From: Earliella scabrosa | Lineage: Eukaryota; Basidiomycota; Agaricomycetes; Polyporales; Polyporaceae | NCBI GenBank assembly: GCA_022605405.1 | Contig: JABYQQ010000001.1 | Coordinates: 1,984,001 to 2,048,000 of the forward strand | DNA length: 64,000 bases | Direction of reading: 5' to 3' | Shown: one piece after another, positions 53,926-64,000 of the stretch | Numbering within the stretch: position 1 is the stretch's first letter | Layout: every line of letters begins with the position of its first letter | The notes under the pieces: generated by a model | The model's input: only the letters and a program-made list of their open reading frames with translations | The model's database searches: none | What the model was told of the DNA's origin: nothing | Program-made: the position numbers and the translations under genes

Positions 53926-54275
53926 ACGGTCAATAACCCGTTATAAACGTTAGACAGAATCGGGACCATGTTAACATCTCTCAACAATCATACACTTACA
54001 AGAGCTTATAAGTCGCAGAATGGTAGTCAATCTCACCCCAGACAACGCTCTGTGACCACTCTCATGAATCAGAGTACCCGGAGAACGATTTCAGCGAGGT
54101 TAGACGGATCGAACACCGTCTCAAGGGATGTTGAAGCATTTGTTGACTGTTTTCAACAGACTGTAGCCGGTTGTTAACTGCTAACAAAGGTTTCTCACAC
54201 CGGAATTAGTAACAGTTAGTAACTGCTGTTAAGAGATCTCTAGACCCCACTCAGTTATTACTAACTTGTTAGTTG
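53926..54275. promoter_or_regulatory. Divergent promoter region with GTTAGTAAC-type motifs
   Basis: Between the large gene (-) and the SCY1-like gene (+), the core TTAGTAAC / GTTAACTGCTAAC occurs repeatedly in both orientations: GTTAACTGCTAAC near 54174, TTAGTAACAGTTAGTAACTG near 54206, CAGTTATTACTAAC at 54252, and the palindrome ACTAACTTGTTAGT at 54260. AACNG-type cores resemble Myb-family binding sites. Control of both genes from here is inference. Confidence 0.4.
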
Positions 54276-54520
54276 AGAACTCGAACTATTGTTCACGGTA
54301 CCCTAGTCCGACTCTGCATCCTTGGTCCTCCTCCTCCTCCCTCCTCCCTCCTCCTCCTCCCTACTCCTCCTCCTCCTCAGCCTCCTTCTGGTCTTCTTTG
54401 TGCTCCGTTCTCGTTTCAGACATCCAGCTCTACGCTATTGTTGCTGCTTCGCTGTTGCTCTTGTGACGATCTACCGGGATCTGGTCGTCCCCGTCGATCC
54501 TTGATTCGTCCGGTTCTGGC

Positions 54521-57500
54521 ATGGATTATCTGCGAACGCTCGGTTCGGCCGCCGTCTCCTCCCTTGTTCAGAAATCAGGCCTCAACCTTCCATTTTCCCT
54601 CGGTCCCAAGCTCGCCTCGTTCGAAAACAGGACAATCTGGTCTCTCTACGATGGCACGAAACGGGTGCGTCTCGCGCGGATGCGTGCTTGCGTTCCGCAC
54701 TCATCTTGGCCGTCAGGATGACAGCTCGCCTGTGTCGATATTCGAATATGAAGCAAACACACCTGCGAAGAAGAATCTCCTGCCGTTAGCGAAGAATGCA
54801 TTGCGCAAGTTGCGGACTATCCGCCATCCGGACGTGCTCAAGTTCATGGAGGTCGTCGAGACGGAGACCACCATTCACATCATGACGGAGCGAGTGCGCC
54901 CTCTCGGTCCTGCTATTACCGAGTGGCAGTCGAAGAGTGCTCAAGAGAGGGAAGCGTGGCTGGTTTGGGGTCTTCACCGCGTCTCTGTACGTCGTGCTGC
55001 TGCTCCGCGACATCCAAACCCGCCTGACTGCTGTCCAGGTTGCTCTGGCCTTTCTGAACGAGTCCGCTGGGTCCACTCACGGCAACGTGCGCGTGGATTC
55101 GATCTTCATCTCTGCGTCTGGAGAGTGGAAGCTTGGTGGATTTGATGTTTTGAGCAACCAGAAAGACGATGCTGCCGTCCTCTACGTACGTTGCTGTATG
55201 TACGATCGCCCCAGTCTCCCAGTGACAATATATGCGCCCTTCATAGACCTTGGGAGGTATGGTTCCCGACGCATCAACCTACTCCTCACCGGAGGTCAAG
55301 AAGGGAGGGTACTCGGCACTCAAAGAGTACTTTTGTGCAGTGGTGCTTTCGTGTTCCCTATGCTGATCTGTCCGCCAGGCTACCCCCGTCTGCAGCGGAT
55401 GCCTACGGACTAGGCCTCCTCATCCATTTCGCATTCAACCCCAACCATACCCTACCCGCTACTGCCCAACCTCCACATCCGCCTCCGACAGCTGCATCGA
55501 AGGGCGCCATACCCGCGGCCATTTTCCCAGCATACAAGAAGCTACTCAACCCAAACCCGAAAGCACGCCTCTCACCTGCTCACTTTTTGGAGCTCGGAAT
55601 GTCCCATACTGCAGGCGACGGCTCGGGCTTCTTCGCCACTAACCACCTCGTCAAGGTGTGCGCAGGGCTCGACAGCTTCAACCTCGCCAGCGAGTCCGAG
55701 AAAGCGTCTCTACTGAAGTGCGGCCTTTCCTCCTGGTGGCATGTATAGCGAACTAACTCGTCGTCGTGTAGGACGCTCAAGGAGTCGGCAGGTTCATTCC
55801 CCACCGAGTTTGCGTCGTACAAGGTCCTCCCTGCGCTCATATCCGCGCTCGAGTTTGGCGGGGCTTCAGCAGCTGCGATCGTCCCTCTAGTCCTCCAGTT
55901 TGGCAAGGGCGTCGCGCCGGAAGACTACGGCTCCGTTATCTTGACGCATCTCGTGAAGCTGTATGCGAGCCCAGACCGGGGAACGCGCATGGCTCTCCTC
56001 GACCACCTGTCGGAGTACGCCGACAAACTGGACAAGAAGACCGTGTGCGATAAGATTTGGCCTAACCTGGTACGTCATGTTCCATTCATGCAGATGTATG
56101 CGCTGCTCACCTCCCACAGCAAACTGGCTTCTCAGACACCGTGGCGATCATCCGCGAAGCCACAGTCAAGGCCATCATCTTGCTCTCCGACAAGGTTCGT
56201 TCATCGTGTTGGCCAGCTCATTCCCTCGCGCTGACGACCCGATGACTGTCCAGTTCAACGAACGTATACTGAACAACGACCTCCTCCGGCACCTCGCACG
56301 GATGCAAGCAGACCCCGAGGCGTCCATCCGCACGAACACCTGCATCCTCATCGGGCGACTCGGGCCCTCGCTCGGGTACAACACAAAGCGCAAGGTGCTC
56401 GTGCCTGCGTTCACGCGCGCGCTCAAAGACCCGTTCGTGCACGCGCGTGTCGCGGGTCTGATGGCGCTGATGGCGACGATGGAGTGCTTCGACATCGAAG
56501 ACATCGCGTCCAAGGTCATCCCGAGCATGGCGTTCACGCTGATCGACAAGGAGAAGTACGTCGTTCGCCTGACTGCATATATGCGGTGCTTACAACGATG
56601 CTAGGCTTGTACGCGACCAAGCTTTCAAGGCGATGGAGCTCTTCGTGAAGAAACTCGAGGAGCACGCCGCGTCGATGGTAATTGCCCATATTCTGAGTGA
56701 CTGCTGTGCTTACCTTTTCTATCGCAGCCGGACACAGCACCCGTAGAGAACGATGCAATGCCACAAGTTCAGATCAACGGCTCCTCGCCCAACGCCCTGG
56801 TCAACAGCGCGGCGGGCGCTGCAGGTGCATTGGCAGGATGGGCGATATCCTCGTTAGGCAAGAAGGTAACGAAGCGTGCACCTCCACGAAATGTCGCGTC
56901 CTCACACCTCTCCCTACAGCTCACCACCGGCGATTTGCAAACAAGCATGACCTCGTCAATCGGCGCGACCATCGACCGCCCCACGTCCGCGCCCGCAGCC
57001 AACGCGGGTCTGAACGGAAACACCCTGAGCATCAGTTCGACCTTGAGTCTCGGGTCGACGGCTGCGCCCCCGCTCACGCCGACGCTCTCCTCGAATGCTC
57101 TCCCTACGCGCTCACTGACGTCGCCGAGCAAGGGCAAGGGCATGCAACTGGGCGCCACTAAGATGCCGTCCATCCCGGGCTCCATCCCCGACTGGGCCGA
57201 GGAAGCTGCTGCAGAGTTCGAGACGTCGCAGAGCACGAACCCGTGGGGGAACGACGACCTGATGGATGTCAATGCCGACGACGACGATTGGAGTACGTGT
57301 TCCTACAACTAGACCCTCACAACCTCGAGGTTATGCTGATACCGTCCGTCTACAGGCGCATTCGAGACCGCCCCGGCGCCAAGCACGGAGCCTACCGACT
57401 TTGGGTTCGGAAATGTGCACGCACAATCATCAGCACCAGGTCAGTCCCGAGTTCGTCATATCGTGTCGCGACCTGACTCGCCACTCGCTATGCGTCCCGT

Positions 57501-57897
57501 TCAGATCCTTGGTCTGCACCTGTACCCGCAGCACCAAAACCACCCGTAGCGCCCCAGCCCACCCGACTCACTTCGGTGCACAAACCGGCAGTCCCGTCGC
57601 CGCTGGCGAGTCCACGACCCGGATCTGGTGCACGGTCTTCCACACCGTCAGAGAGTGGCAAAGCGGACAACGCACCGGCCGCGTCGACGGCACACAGCAC
57701 CGCAGGGATGTCCAAGGAGGAGAAGGCGGCAGAGATGGCGAGGCGGAAGGAGGAGCGGAGACAGGTGCGTTGTCAAACTTTACTGCCCGGGTTTCGCGGT
57801 TTCTACGGGCTCGATGCGGCATATGCTCACCGTGTGTGGGATCTAGCGCATCGCTGCGCTCAAGGAGCAGAAGAAGCACGCCGCTGACGCGAAGTGA
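54521..57897 (+). CDS. SCY1-like pseudokinase (SCYL1/Cex1 type)
   Basis: SCY1-like proteins are catalytically weak or inactive kinases with HEAT repeats that act in COPI-coated vesicle traffic and, in yeast (Cex1), in tRNA export. The start MDYLRTLGSAAVSSLVQKSG is typical of the family. The kinase-like part has WSLYDGTKR, VSIFEYEANTPAKKNLLPLA, LRKLRTIRHPDVLKFMEVVE, THGNVRVDSIFISASGEWKL and GGFDVL. The catalytic HRD is replaced by HGN and DFG by GFD, as in inactive members. HEAT-type helices follow (LPALISALEFGGASAAAIVP, DTVAIIREATVKAIILLSDK, EASIRTNTCILIGRLGPSLG, DPFVHARVAGLMALMATMEC). Then comes a disordered tail with DDDDW and NPWG motifs and a basic coiled end, EEKAAEMARRKEERRQ then RIAALKEQKKHAADAK, TGA at 57895-57897; such basic tails bind COPI in relatives. 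About 12 introns. It looks intact. Confidence 0.87.
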
Positions 57898-58528
57898 CCG
57901 TTTCGACTGATGATGTGCACCCGCTGTATGGTTATTGGCTGGGATTTATTCTATGTTGTATCGCTGGCTCGAGATTTTACAAAGCGTTTCAGGGCGTCGT
58001 GCGGTCCCAACCGGCGCGTGCCACCTTACGTTTGACCACTGACCTTGACGCGAATGCAAGCCTCTGTGCTTGGGCTGTCAGATGCGGCGTAAACCTGGTT
58101 GGTGCGCAGACTTGGAGAGACTGATATCAGATCTCGGTGTCGTCGGATGGAGCGCTACCACCAGAGCATCCTAGAAAGACGGCGTGTCGTGTCGTGTACG
58201 CGCTGGGTACGACTGGTGAGCGTCCTTCCTTGCTCGAAGCGATGTACTCAGATGAGATTTGATGCAGAAATCGGCTGTATGCATGTATCCGCATCGCCAC
58301 GTCGAGGATTGTGACCGAAGGCAATACGCCGGACCGCGAGATACAAGGATCAGGATGAGAATAGAAGTATAGTTCCTCTCTGCTGCTGGAGCCCGCTGCG
58401 GTACACAACCACGAGGGCTAGAGACGGGGATACCCGTCCGCGTGGTGCTCGGTCGACGAAGGCCATAAATGTCCTCAGGATGACTCCAGAGATCCCCATA
58501 ATCTCTCTGAGCCGTAAACCATCCCACA
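57898..58528. other. Intergenic, no gene assigned
   Basis: No exon chain or motif was found. It separates the SCY1-like gene from the DUF6534-type cluster at the right side of the window. No clear TATA-like box precedes the pseudogene at 58529. Confidence 0.45.
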
Positions 58529-60440
58529 ATGATAGAACCTACCATCCACAACACCCTTGGGTCTGCGCTGATTGGTGGGCTTTTGCTTTCTTCGAGACGC
58601 AATACTCCCCATTAACTTGGAATGCAGGAAATATCCTCGCTGCATGGTGAGGACGTGGTTGATCTACCTAAGCAGGCAACGCTTCCTGATCAGAGCCCCT
58701 CTTTCTAGCTTATTCGGGGTCACGACGCAACAAACGATCACATACTTCCGTCGTTTCCGTGACGATCCCAAAGGACTCAAGCTCTTGGTGTGTCTTTAAC
58801 TCATGACTCTACCGGGATGTCTTACCCCTCACGACGCCAGGTCGGGGTACTCTGGTGTGTTGTTCATGGGAACACGGCACATGTATCCTCTTCTCATGGC
58901 TGTCTCTAGGTTCGCGGACATCATGCACGTCGTCCTACTCAGTTGAACCGTGTATCATTACGCGGTCACGACGTATGGTGATCGTACAGCACTCGGACGG
59001 TCTACCAAGTGAGTGCAAGGTTATCACCTTTGTCCATTTACAGGAAATATGGCAGTGTTCATTGAGTGCCTACACAGTGCTGTGGAGGTGAGTGCTGCAT
59101 TCCGATACGTACGCACTCAGATTATAATTCAGTGACGCTCAGATTTCTATCCTCATAACGGTTTGTGGCTCATAAACGTGATACCTGCATAACGATTGAC
59201 CGATCGTACTCAGGGAATTAGCAATTTCTCGATCAGATGGTACGCGCTCCCTGTACCCAATCGCACGAATTGACGGTGATGTCGAATAGCATCTACTGTT
59301 CTAGAGTATGGGTTTGTAAGTCTTGCATGACCCAGATCTTCACACCTTCGGCTTATATCACTGCTCAGTGAGTAACCAGAATCGTGCACTATGCGCAGCA
59401 CTTGTGAGTTCGTCCAGCTTCCCTTGTTGGTATCACGCTGAATCTACGGGCAGGTCATCACTGTGTGTTTGGCGTTAGGTCAGTCTGCTACAATTATTCG
59501 GTTTCTCTATATCGAATTGAACGATTCCTTGAAGCTACCAATATCAGTGGGTCCACTTATGCCAGCTCGTTGCTCAGGAACAATCCATTCATCATTGGTA
59601 ATCCAGTCATTTTTTTCGAGAGGGTAAGCAATTCGTCTCTTCCCCATCCTACATGCTCTGAGAGCATTGCTTAAGAATTCAAGGCGGAACGTGGCATGAT
59701 ATCAATCGGTCACTTGCGGTGAGGTATTCGATCCTGCCCTCTCCTATAGCCTAACACGATCCTTCACCCAGAAAATTGTATACCTCGGGTTGGGTACAAC
59801 CTCAGTTGCGGACCTTGCTATCTCCATCACACTATGCGTCATTTTGGCAACTCAGCGCCGAGAAATTATCTCAAATAGGTGAGCTCATCTTGACGTCGTT
59901 ATCGGATGCGAAAGGGACTCAAACTGACTTGCATGCACCTAAGGCTCGATCGGACGATACACAATCTGCAGCTATATATGATCAATACGGGTGTTGCCAC
60001 AAGGTACGCGTTCTTCTCCGGAGACATCCTTGCCACGTCACAAACACAGGGGTCTGGCAGTCTGTATTCTCTGGCGACATTGATCCTGGTTCGTATCGTG
60101 ATTCGTTCCACCCAACAATATGCGGCTTACAAATGTTTCTACAGTACGCGATTGGACCTTCAACGATGCTCTTCCTTACCCTCTTCAAATGTACGAATCT
60201 CGAACCTTGATAACGACAACATCATCTGATCCTCCCCTTCCGCTCGCAGTGTTCTTGAATGCTATGCTTGCGATGCTCAACGCTCGGGAGTCGCTCCGGT
60301 CGCGGATGGGCGAAGACATGGGCCTCCGGCTGCCCTTGCGATTTGTTTCGTCATCGAGGGTCGAGGTGCCTAGGGAATTGACGCTTGCCCACGAAGAAGT
60401 CCCTTCGAGCCGCTCTTCTCCCGCTCGCACTGGGTTGTAG
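58529..60440 (+). pseudogene. DUF6534-type membrane protein copy 2, with in-frame stop
   Basis: The gene opens MIEPTIHNTLGSALIG at 58529; the spliced second and third exons read NILAACLFGVTTQQTITYFR-RFRDDPKGLKLL. The next exon reads VGVLW then FADIMHVVLLS, then TGA (58944-58946), then TVYHYAVTTYGDRTALGR. The paralogues have LLAHTVYLYAV and LLTHTVYHYAV here, so the stop replaces a conserved His. Reading resumes in the same frame and later family exons are present (IHNLQLYMINTGVATR near 59960, VFLNAMLAMLNARESLRSRM near 60250), ending with TAG at 60438-60440. One nonsense codon and otherwise conserved exons suggest a young pseudogene, or a sequence error. A truncated product of about 65 residues would not function. 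Confidence 0.7.
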
Positions 60441-60964
60441 TGAGATGGTTCCGGCCACACGGAATGTGTCCGGCTTCCTGATGCAGTGCGTTGTGCCTTC
60501 TAACTACTCTGCCATCGAACCACTTTTGGCAGATGCGAGATGGCTGGATGTGGCCGGATGAACGGTCGTAAGTATTACGGACCAGATCTCCTCATTTAGC
60601 AATTCATTCCTGCCTTCAGCGGCTGGAGTTTTCGACTCGGCGTTGTTCTATCGGGCCCCGGTGAGATCGAAGCCCAGCCCCTAGGCGCGCCTTCCTCAGG
60701 CTACCGCGTATCCGAGTTAACTCTCTTCTCATCTCACCGTCGTGAGTGCAATCGAGGCCTTGGAACCGCCGCTTCCACACACCGATCACCCATTGCCGTG
60801 GTCCCAGTCTTGTCATCCCTCAAATTCCATTGCGAGCTGACCTGGCTTCGCAGGTGTTGTCAGAACATGGTCGCCTTCAGATGAGAACAATGTACCTGGC
60901 GCTCCCGCTCCAAGTATATGTAGCATGCCGTATCTCGCGCGTATCGATTATTCTTTGTCTCAAC

Positions 60965-62989
60965 ATGCTTCCGGTCACGCTCAACACTACTCTAGGGTCA
61001 GCCTTCATAGGTACGCATCCTTGAATGATCCGTATGAACACGGAAGTATCAAACTCTTGTCTACTTCCGCCCAACAGCAAACATACTCTCAGCTTGGTGA
61101 GTCATTGATCGCGGTCGCATGCCACGCTCTAACGATGTCTCATGACCAGCCTGCTCGGATTGACTACTCTCCAAACGTTCATTTATTTCGCTCGATGTCG
61201 GTATGATGGCAACGTAGCAAAAACTTTGGTGCGTTGTGAAAGCATCCGAGACGATCAAGATTCCAAGATTAATAATAGTGACTGATGCTGCAGGTTGCGC
61301 TATTATGGTATATAGGGTGCACTATATAGTTGAGCGTGTCTCTCACCATCATCCTTCGTGTCAGGACGATGGATGTCGTTCATCTGGCTCTCCTCACCCA
61401 CACCGTCTACCATTATGCGGTATTAAGTTTTGGAGATATACGAGCGCTGGGTCAGGTTACCTCGTGCGTCGTGCAAACTCTGCGGCTCCGTGGGATGTGC
61501 TCAATATGGCGGGTTTACCCACGTCAGGACCATTCGGGTGAGCATACCTCGTTCCGCAGTCTAAAATTATGAAGGCTCACCCTGTCCTAGGCTATGCTAC
61601 TGATCACGGTCGGTCTTTCTGTCATGGTGTACCAGATGCATGTTGACAGAAGGTTCATCAGGGAATGAGTGATTTCATCGTTCGCGGGTGCGTCAAACCT
61701 CATCCGAGACTGTAATCGCATTGTGCTGATGTGGTTGCTCGACTCGATTAGCATCTACTGTTCTAGGATATGGACGTGTACGCTCAAATCACCTTCATGG
61801 ACGCTTGCTCGGCCTCTCTGACACTTGTTCGTCGCAGTGAGCAATCACAGCTGGCCGACTTGTGCGATTCTGGTGAGCTGGAGGACGGTTTACTTATCAT
61901 CCGCCGGCAGCTCTGACCATGAGCTTGTCTGAACGAGATTGTTGCTGCGCTTCTAGCCTTCGGTGAGTGCATGTGAGATGAATCGACTGAAGTGACGAAT
62001 GCATTGACGCTAACCTAGGTGCAACCATTGGTGAGTACCCAATGGAGCTTGGCTTGTCTCTATTGAGCACGACCGCTAAGAAGTTGGGGCAGCCGGCACG
62101 ATTGAGTCGTGAGCCTCTAAATGTGCCTTTAGAAGTCCCCTTATGATATACTCACCTCACCAGCTGGTATTGTGCAACGTGGTACGATGTAGAGAAAAAC
62201 ATAGCAGTAAGTGTTCCTGTGGTTAGAACCGGAGTCGGCCGTGGTCTCGACTGACGTGGTACCAGTGGCTTCTATATCTCGGACTTGGATCAGCATCGTT
62301 AGCGGACGTGCTCATCACTATCACCTCGTGCATTCTACTTGGAAGGCAACGGGACAGGAGCATTACCTACAAGTACGTACCTCGGACTGTAGTGTGTTGT
62401 AGTATTAGTGACTAATCAGCGACATCACGCTCAGACTGGACACGACGATGCGCACTATGCAGCTGTATGTAGTGAACACCGGCGCATCGACCAGGTACGC
62501 AAACCAGCTGACGTCTTCGTGATACGACGAGTAGACTGTGATATGATGCAGTGTATGCTCCTTGCTCACCTTGTTCCTGGTATGCGTCCCGCTTCTCATA
62601 GCACCCCGGCACGCTATTCACTATATGGATGCAGTACATCGCCGGGCCCACGACCATGGTGTACTTCATCGTATTCTGCATCTTGCCCAAACGTTAGTCA
62701 TCATCTCTCCAATGCCACCATCTATGTCTCAATCATCATCTCGCTAGTGTTCCTCAACGCCATGCTCGCGATGCTAAACGCACGCAAATCATTTCGCACC
62801 CAGATGTTACGCGAGTTCGTTCACGTACAACCAAATGTATCCATCCCTCTGAGAGCCTGCGCACGGGACATGGAGAATGGAGAAATCAGCGCGGTGAGTC
62901 TCTTCTGGTGGAACGGATACATAGCGGCTGACTGGGACGCACTGGTAGCCATCGTCGGCAATGCTGAAGAGCAGTCTTCAAGTCGTTGA
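60965..62989 (+). CDS. DUF6534-type membrane protein (copy 3)
   Basis: It opens MLPVTLNTTLGSAFIG at 60965. Family exons follow: VALLW joined to TMDVVHLALLTHTVYHYAVL (61290-61430) with SFGDIRALGQVT, LDTTMRTMQLYVVNTGASTR (near 62435), YIAGPTTMVYFIVFCILPK (near 62632) and VFLNAMLAMLNARKSFRTQM (near 62750). The tail runs to TGA at 62987-62989. The second exon is hard to place: only TSAQQQTYSQL near 61065 resembles the expected segment, so that part may be degenerate. No in-frame stop was seen in the recognised exons. With copy 2 it forms a tandem pair; copy 1 lies 58 kb away in the same orientation. Confidence 0.62.
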
Positions 62990-63369
62990 CCCCATGCGCA
63001 GTCACAGCATGTTTTGACCTTCTCGCGATTGACCTTGGATCATGCATGTATTGCAAAAGCTCAGCGATCATACGCATGCCCATGCGTCTCTGCAAATGTT
63101 CTACAAGCATTTCCACGCGCAGGCACGCCTCATGCATGACGTGCTCGTTCTCGTCCGACAGCGCACCTCCACCTTTGATCGGTGCGTCTAAAGAGTCGGC
63201 GTTGCACCTACTCAGGGCCATGTCGTTTCCCGCATTTACCTTGAGACGGTTGAGGTCAGCTAACCCGAGTCTCACCTAATCAAGCCCACGCTCTCTGATC
63301 ACCCATTGTTTTGGTGCGATTCATACTCAGTCTCATGCCTCGCGGAGCCGCGCTAACCTCTCGTCGCAG

Positions 63370-63419
63370 TATCTCGTCGGCCCTATGACCATGGTCTGGT
63401 CCTGCATCTTGCCCAAATG
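63370..63419 (+). pseudogene. Relic exon of a fourth DUF6534-type copy
   Basis: After a good acceptor (CGTCGCAG) the sequence encodes YLVGPMTMVWSCILPK, matching YAIGPNTMVYLILFCILPK and YIAGPTTMVYFIVFCILPK of the other copies but three residues shorter. No neighbouring family exon (LNALLAMLNAR type) follows before the thioesterase gene, so this is an isolated remnant of a further tandem copy. Confidence 0.55.
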
Positions 63420-63628
63420 CCAGGTTCTCGACCATAGCTGCACATAGACTTACCCACGCTCACCACATCTAGTGTTGTGGACCAGATGCGTGGTACATAG
63501 AACCTGGTAGAATCATGTGCGGGGAGAACACCATGTGCGATGCAGTTCGATCACTCGTTCACGGAATCCTGGCTATACAATACAGCCACCCAGATACACA
63601 TAAATACACGAGACTCACATGTACGCAG

Positions 63629-64000
63629 TTATGCTTGTACCCTGAGCACTGTCTGCTCCACCACACTCCGGAGCCCGTCGGAGTCCGCAACAAAGCCTCC
63701 GACGTACTGCTGTACCAGCGGCTTCCAGCACGCGTCCGAGATCTGCATGTGAGCGCCCTCGCACGTCTCGAGCACGACGCGCCCGCGCTCGTCCAGAGTG
63801 CGCAGACCGATCCAGTCCTGCGTGTACAGCGGCTGCAGGCGCATCGGCACGATCGTCTTCTCGTCCCCGCTCTCCTTGCTCTCGGGCGCGTAGGAGCCGA
63901 ACCACGCGGACTCCTTCGGGACGACGGTCTTGTCGGCGGAGAACAGGACGAGGACGAGGGCATTGAGCGTCGCGAGATTCCTGGCGTACGTCCCGTTGCG
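63629..64000 (-). CDS. Palmitoyl-protein thioesterase, 3' end (partial)
   Basis: This enzyme removes fatty acyl groups from S-acylated proteins during lysosomal or vacuolar breakdown. Only the C-terminal part is in the window; the 5' end lies beyond base 64000. Readable sequence: RNGTYARNLATLNALVLVLF, SADKTVVPKESAWFGSYAPE, then TIVPMRLQPLYTQDWIGLRT-LDERGRVVLETCEGAHMQIS, ending with a short extension (SVVEQTVLRVQA) and stop at 63629-63631. VxPxxSxWFGxY, PLYTQDWIGL and the GxHxQ motif with the catalytic histidine are hallmarks of PPT1. No intron was seen in this part. The extension after QYVGGF adds about 20 residues compared with the human enzyme. Confidence 0.88.
   Translation of the reverse strand, partial: RNGTYARNLATLNALVLVLFSADKTVVPKESAWFGSYAPESKESGDEKTIVPMRLQPLYTQDWIGLRTLDERGRVVLETCEGAHMQISDACWKPLVQQYVGGFVADSDGLRSVVEQTVLRVQA

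Noticed and set aside
62886..63275. Minus-strand open frame of 129 residues overlapping the end of DUF6534-type copy 3
   Set aside because: Its first part is antisense to recognised exon sequence and no motif is visible.
1..64000. CRISPR arrays, operons or bacterial-type regulatory sites
   Set aside because: No regularly spaced direct repeats of the right size. Spliceosomal introns throughout show a fungal nuclear genome.

Overview
This is nuclear DNA of a basidiomycete, most likely a polypore-type agaricomycete. Genes are cut by many short introns (about 50-70 bp, GT...AG), and the families are typical of that group: tandem DUF6534-type membrane proteins, a cytochrome P450, a sedolisin protease, small secreted proteins and a Tnp2-type transposase. 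No prokaryotic gene organisation, CRISPR array or confident tRNA was seen. Exon structures were inferred by eye from splice signals and family motifs, so gene ends are firmer than internal exon borders.

Layout. 0.8-2.8 kb: DUF6534-type membrane protein (+). 3.9-6.4 kb: cytochrome P450 (+). 6.69-16.18 kb: a segment bounded by inverted repeats starting CCCAGTGAGAA and by a 7-8 bp target duplication (TTTGAAC). It holds an unknown gene (-), a repeat-rich nuclear-type protein gene (+) and a Tnp2-type transposase gene (-), and I read it as one large DNA transposon. 17.1-19.5 kb: S53 protease (+). 19.8-21.3 kb: iron-type alcohol dehydrogenase (-). 22.0-30.5 kb: three metallo-beta-lactamase-fold hydrolases of the lactonase type (+); the third is split by nested mobile elements. 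30.5-32.3 kb: a tandem duplication of the third gene's 3' end and flank, the second unit carrying a further small element. 33.2-35.3 kb: FAM72-like protein (+). 37.0-38.2 kb: coiled-coil protein (-). 38.9-39.7 kb: secreted protein (-). 40.7-45.0 kb: Mediator subunit 14 (+). 46.2-47.5 kb: disordered protein (-). 49.0-53.7 kb: very large Ser/Pro-rich protein with a C-terminal membrane segment (-). 54.5-57.9 kb: SCY1-like pseudokinase (+). 58.5-63.4 kb: two more DUF6534-type copies, the first with an in-frame stop, plus a relic exon. 63.6-64 kb: the 3' end of a palmitoyl-protein thioesterase gene (-).

The right half (33-58 kb) is mostly housekeeping: transcription (MED14), trafficking (SCY1-like) and, at the edge, lysosomal or vacuolar lipid-modified protein turnover (PPT1). 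The left half is accessory: secreted and detoxifying enzymes plus mobile DNA. The most informative structure is the mobile layer. A 9.5-kb element with its own transposase and two partner genes shares its first 12 terminal bases and its type of target duplication with a 1.65-kb element lacking a transposase. The latter sits inside a third element that splits a lactonase-type gene, and itself carries a perfect 243-bp inverted repeat.
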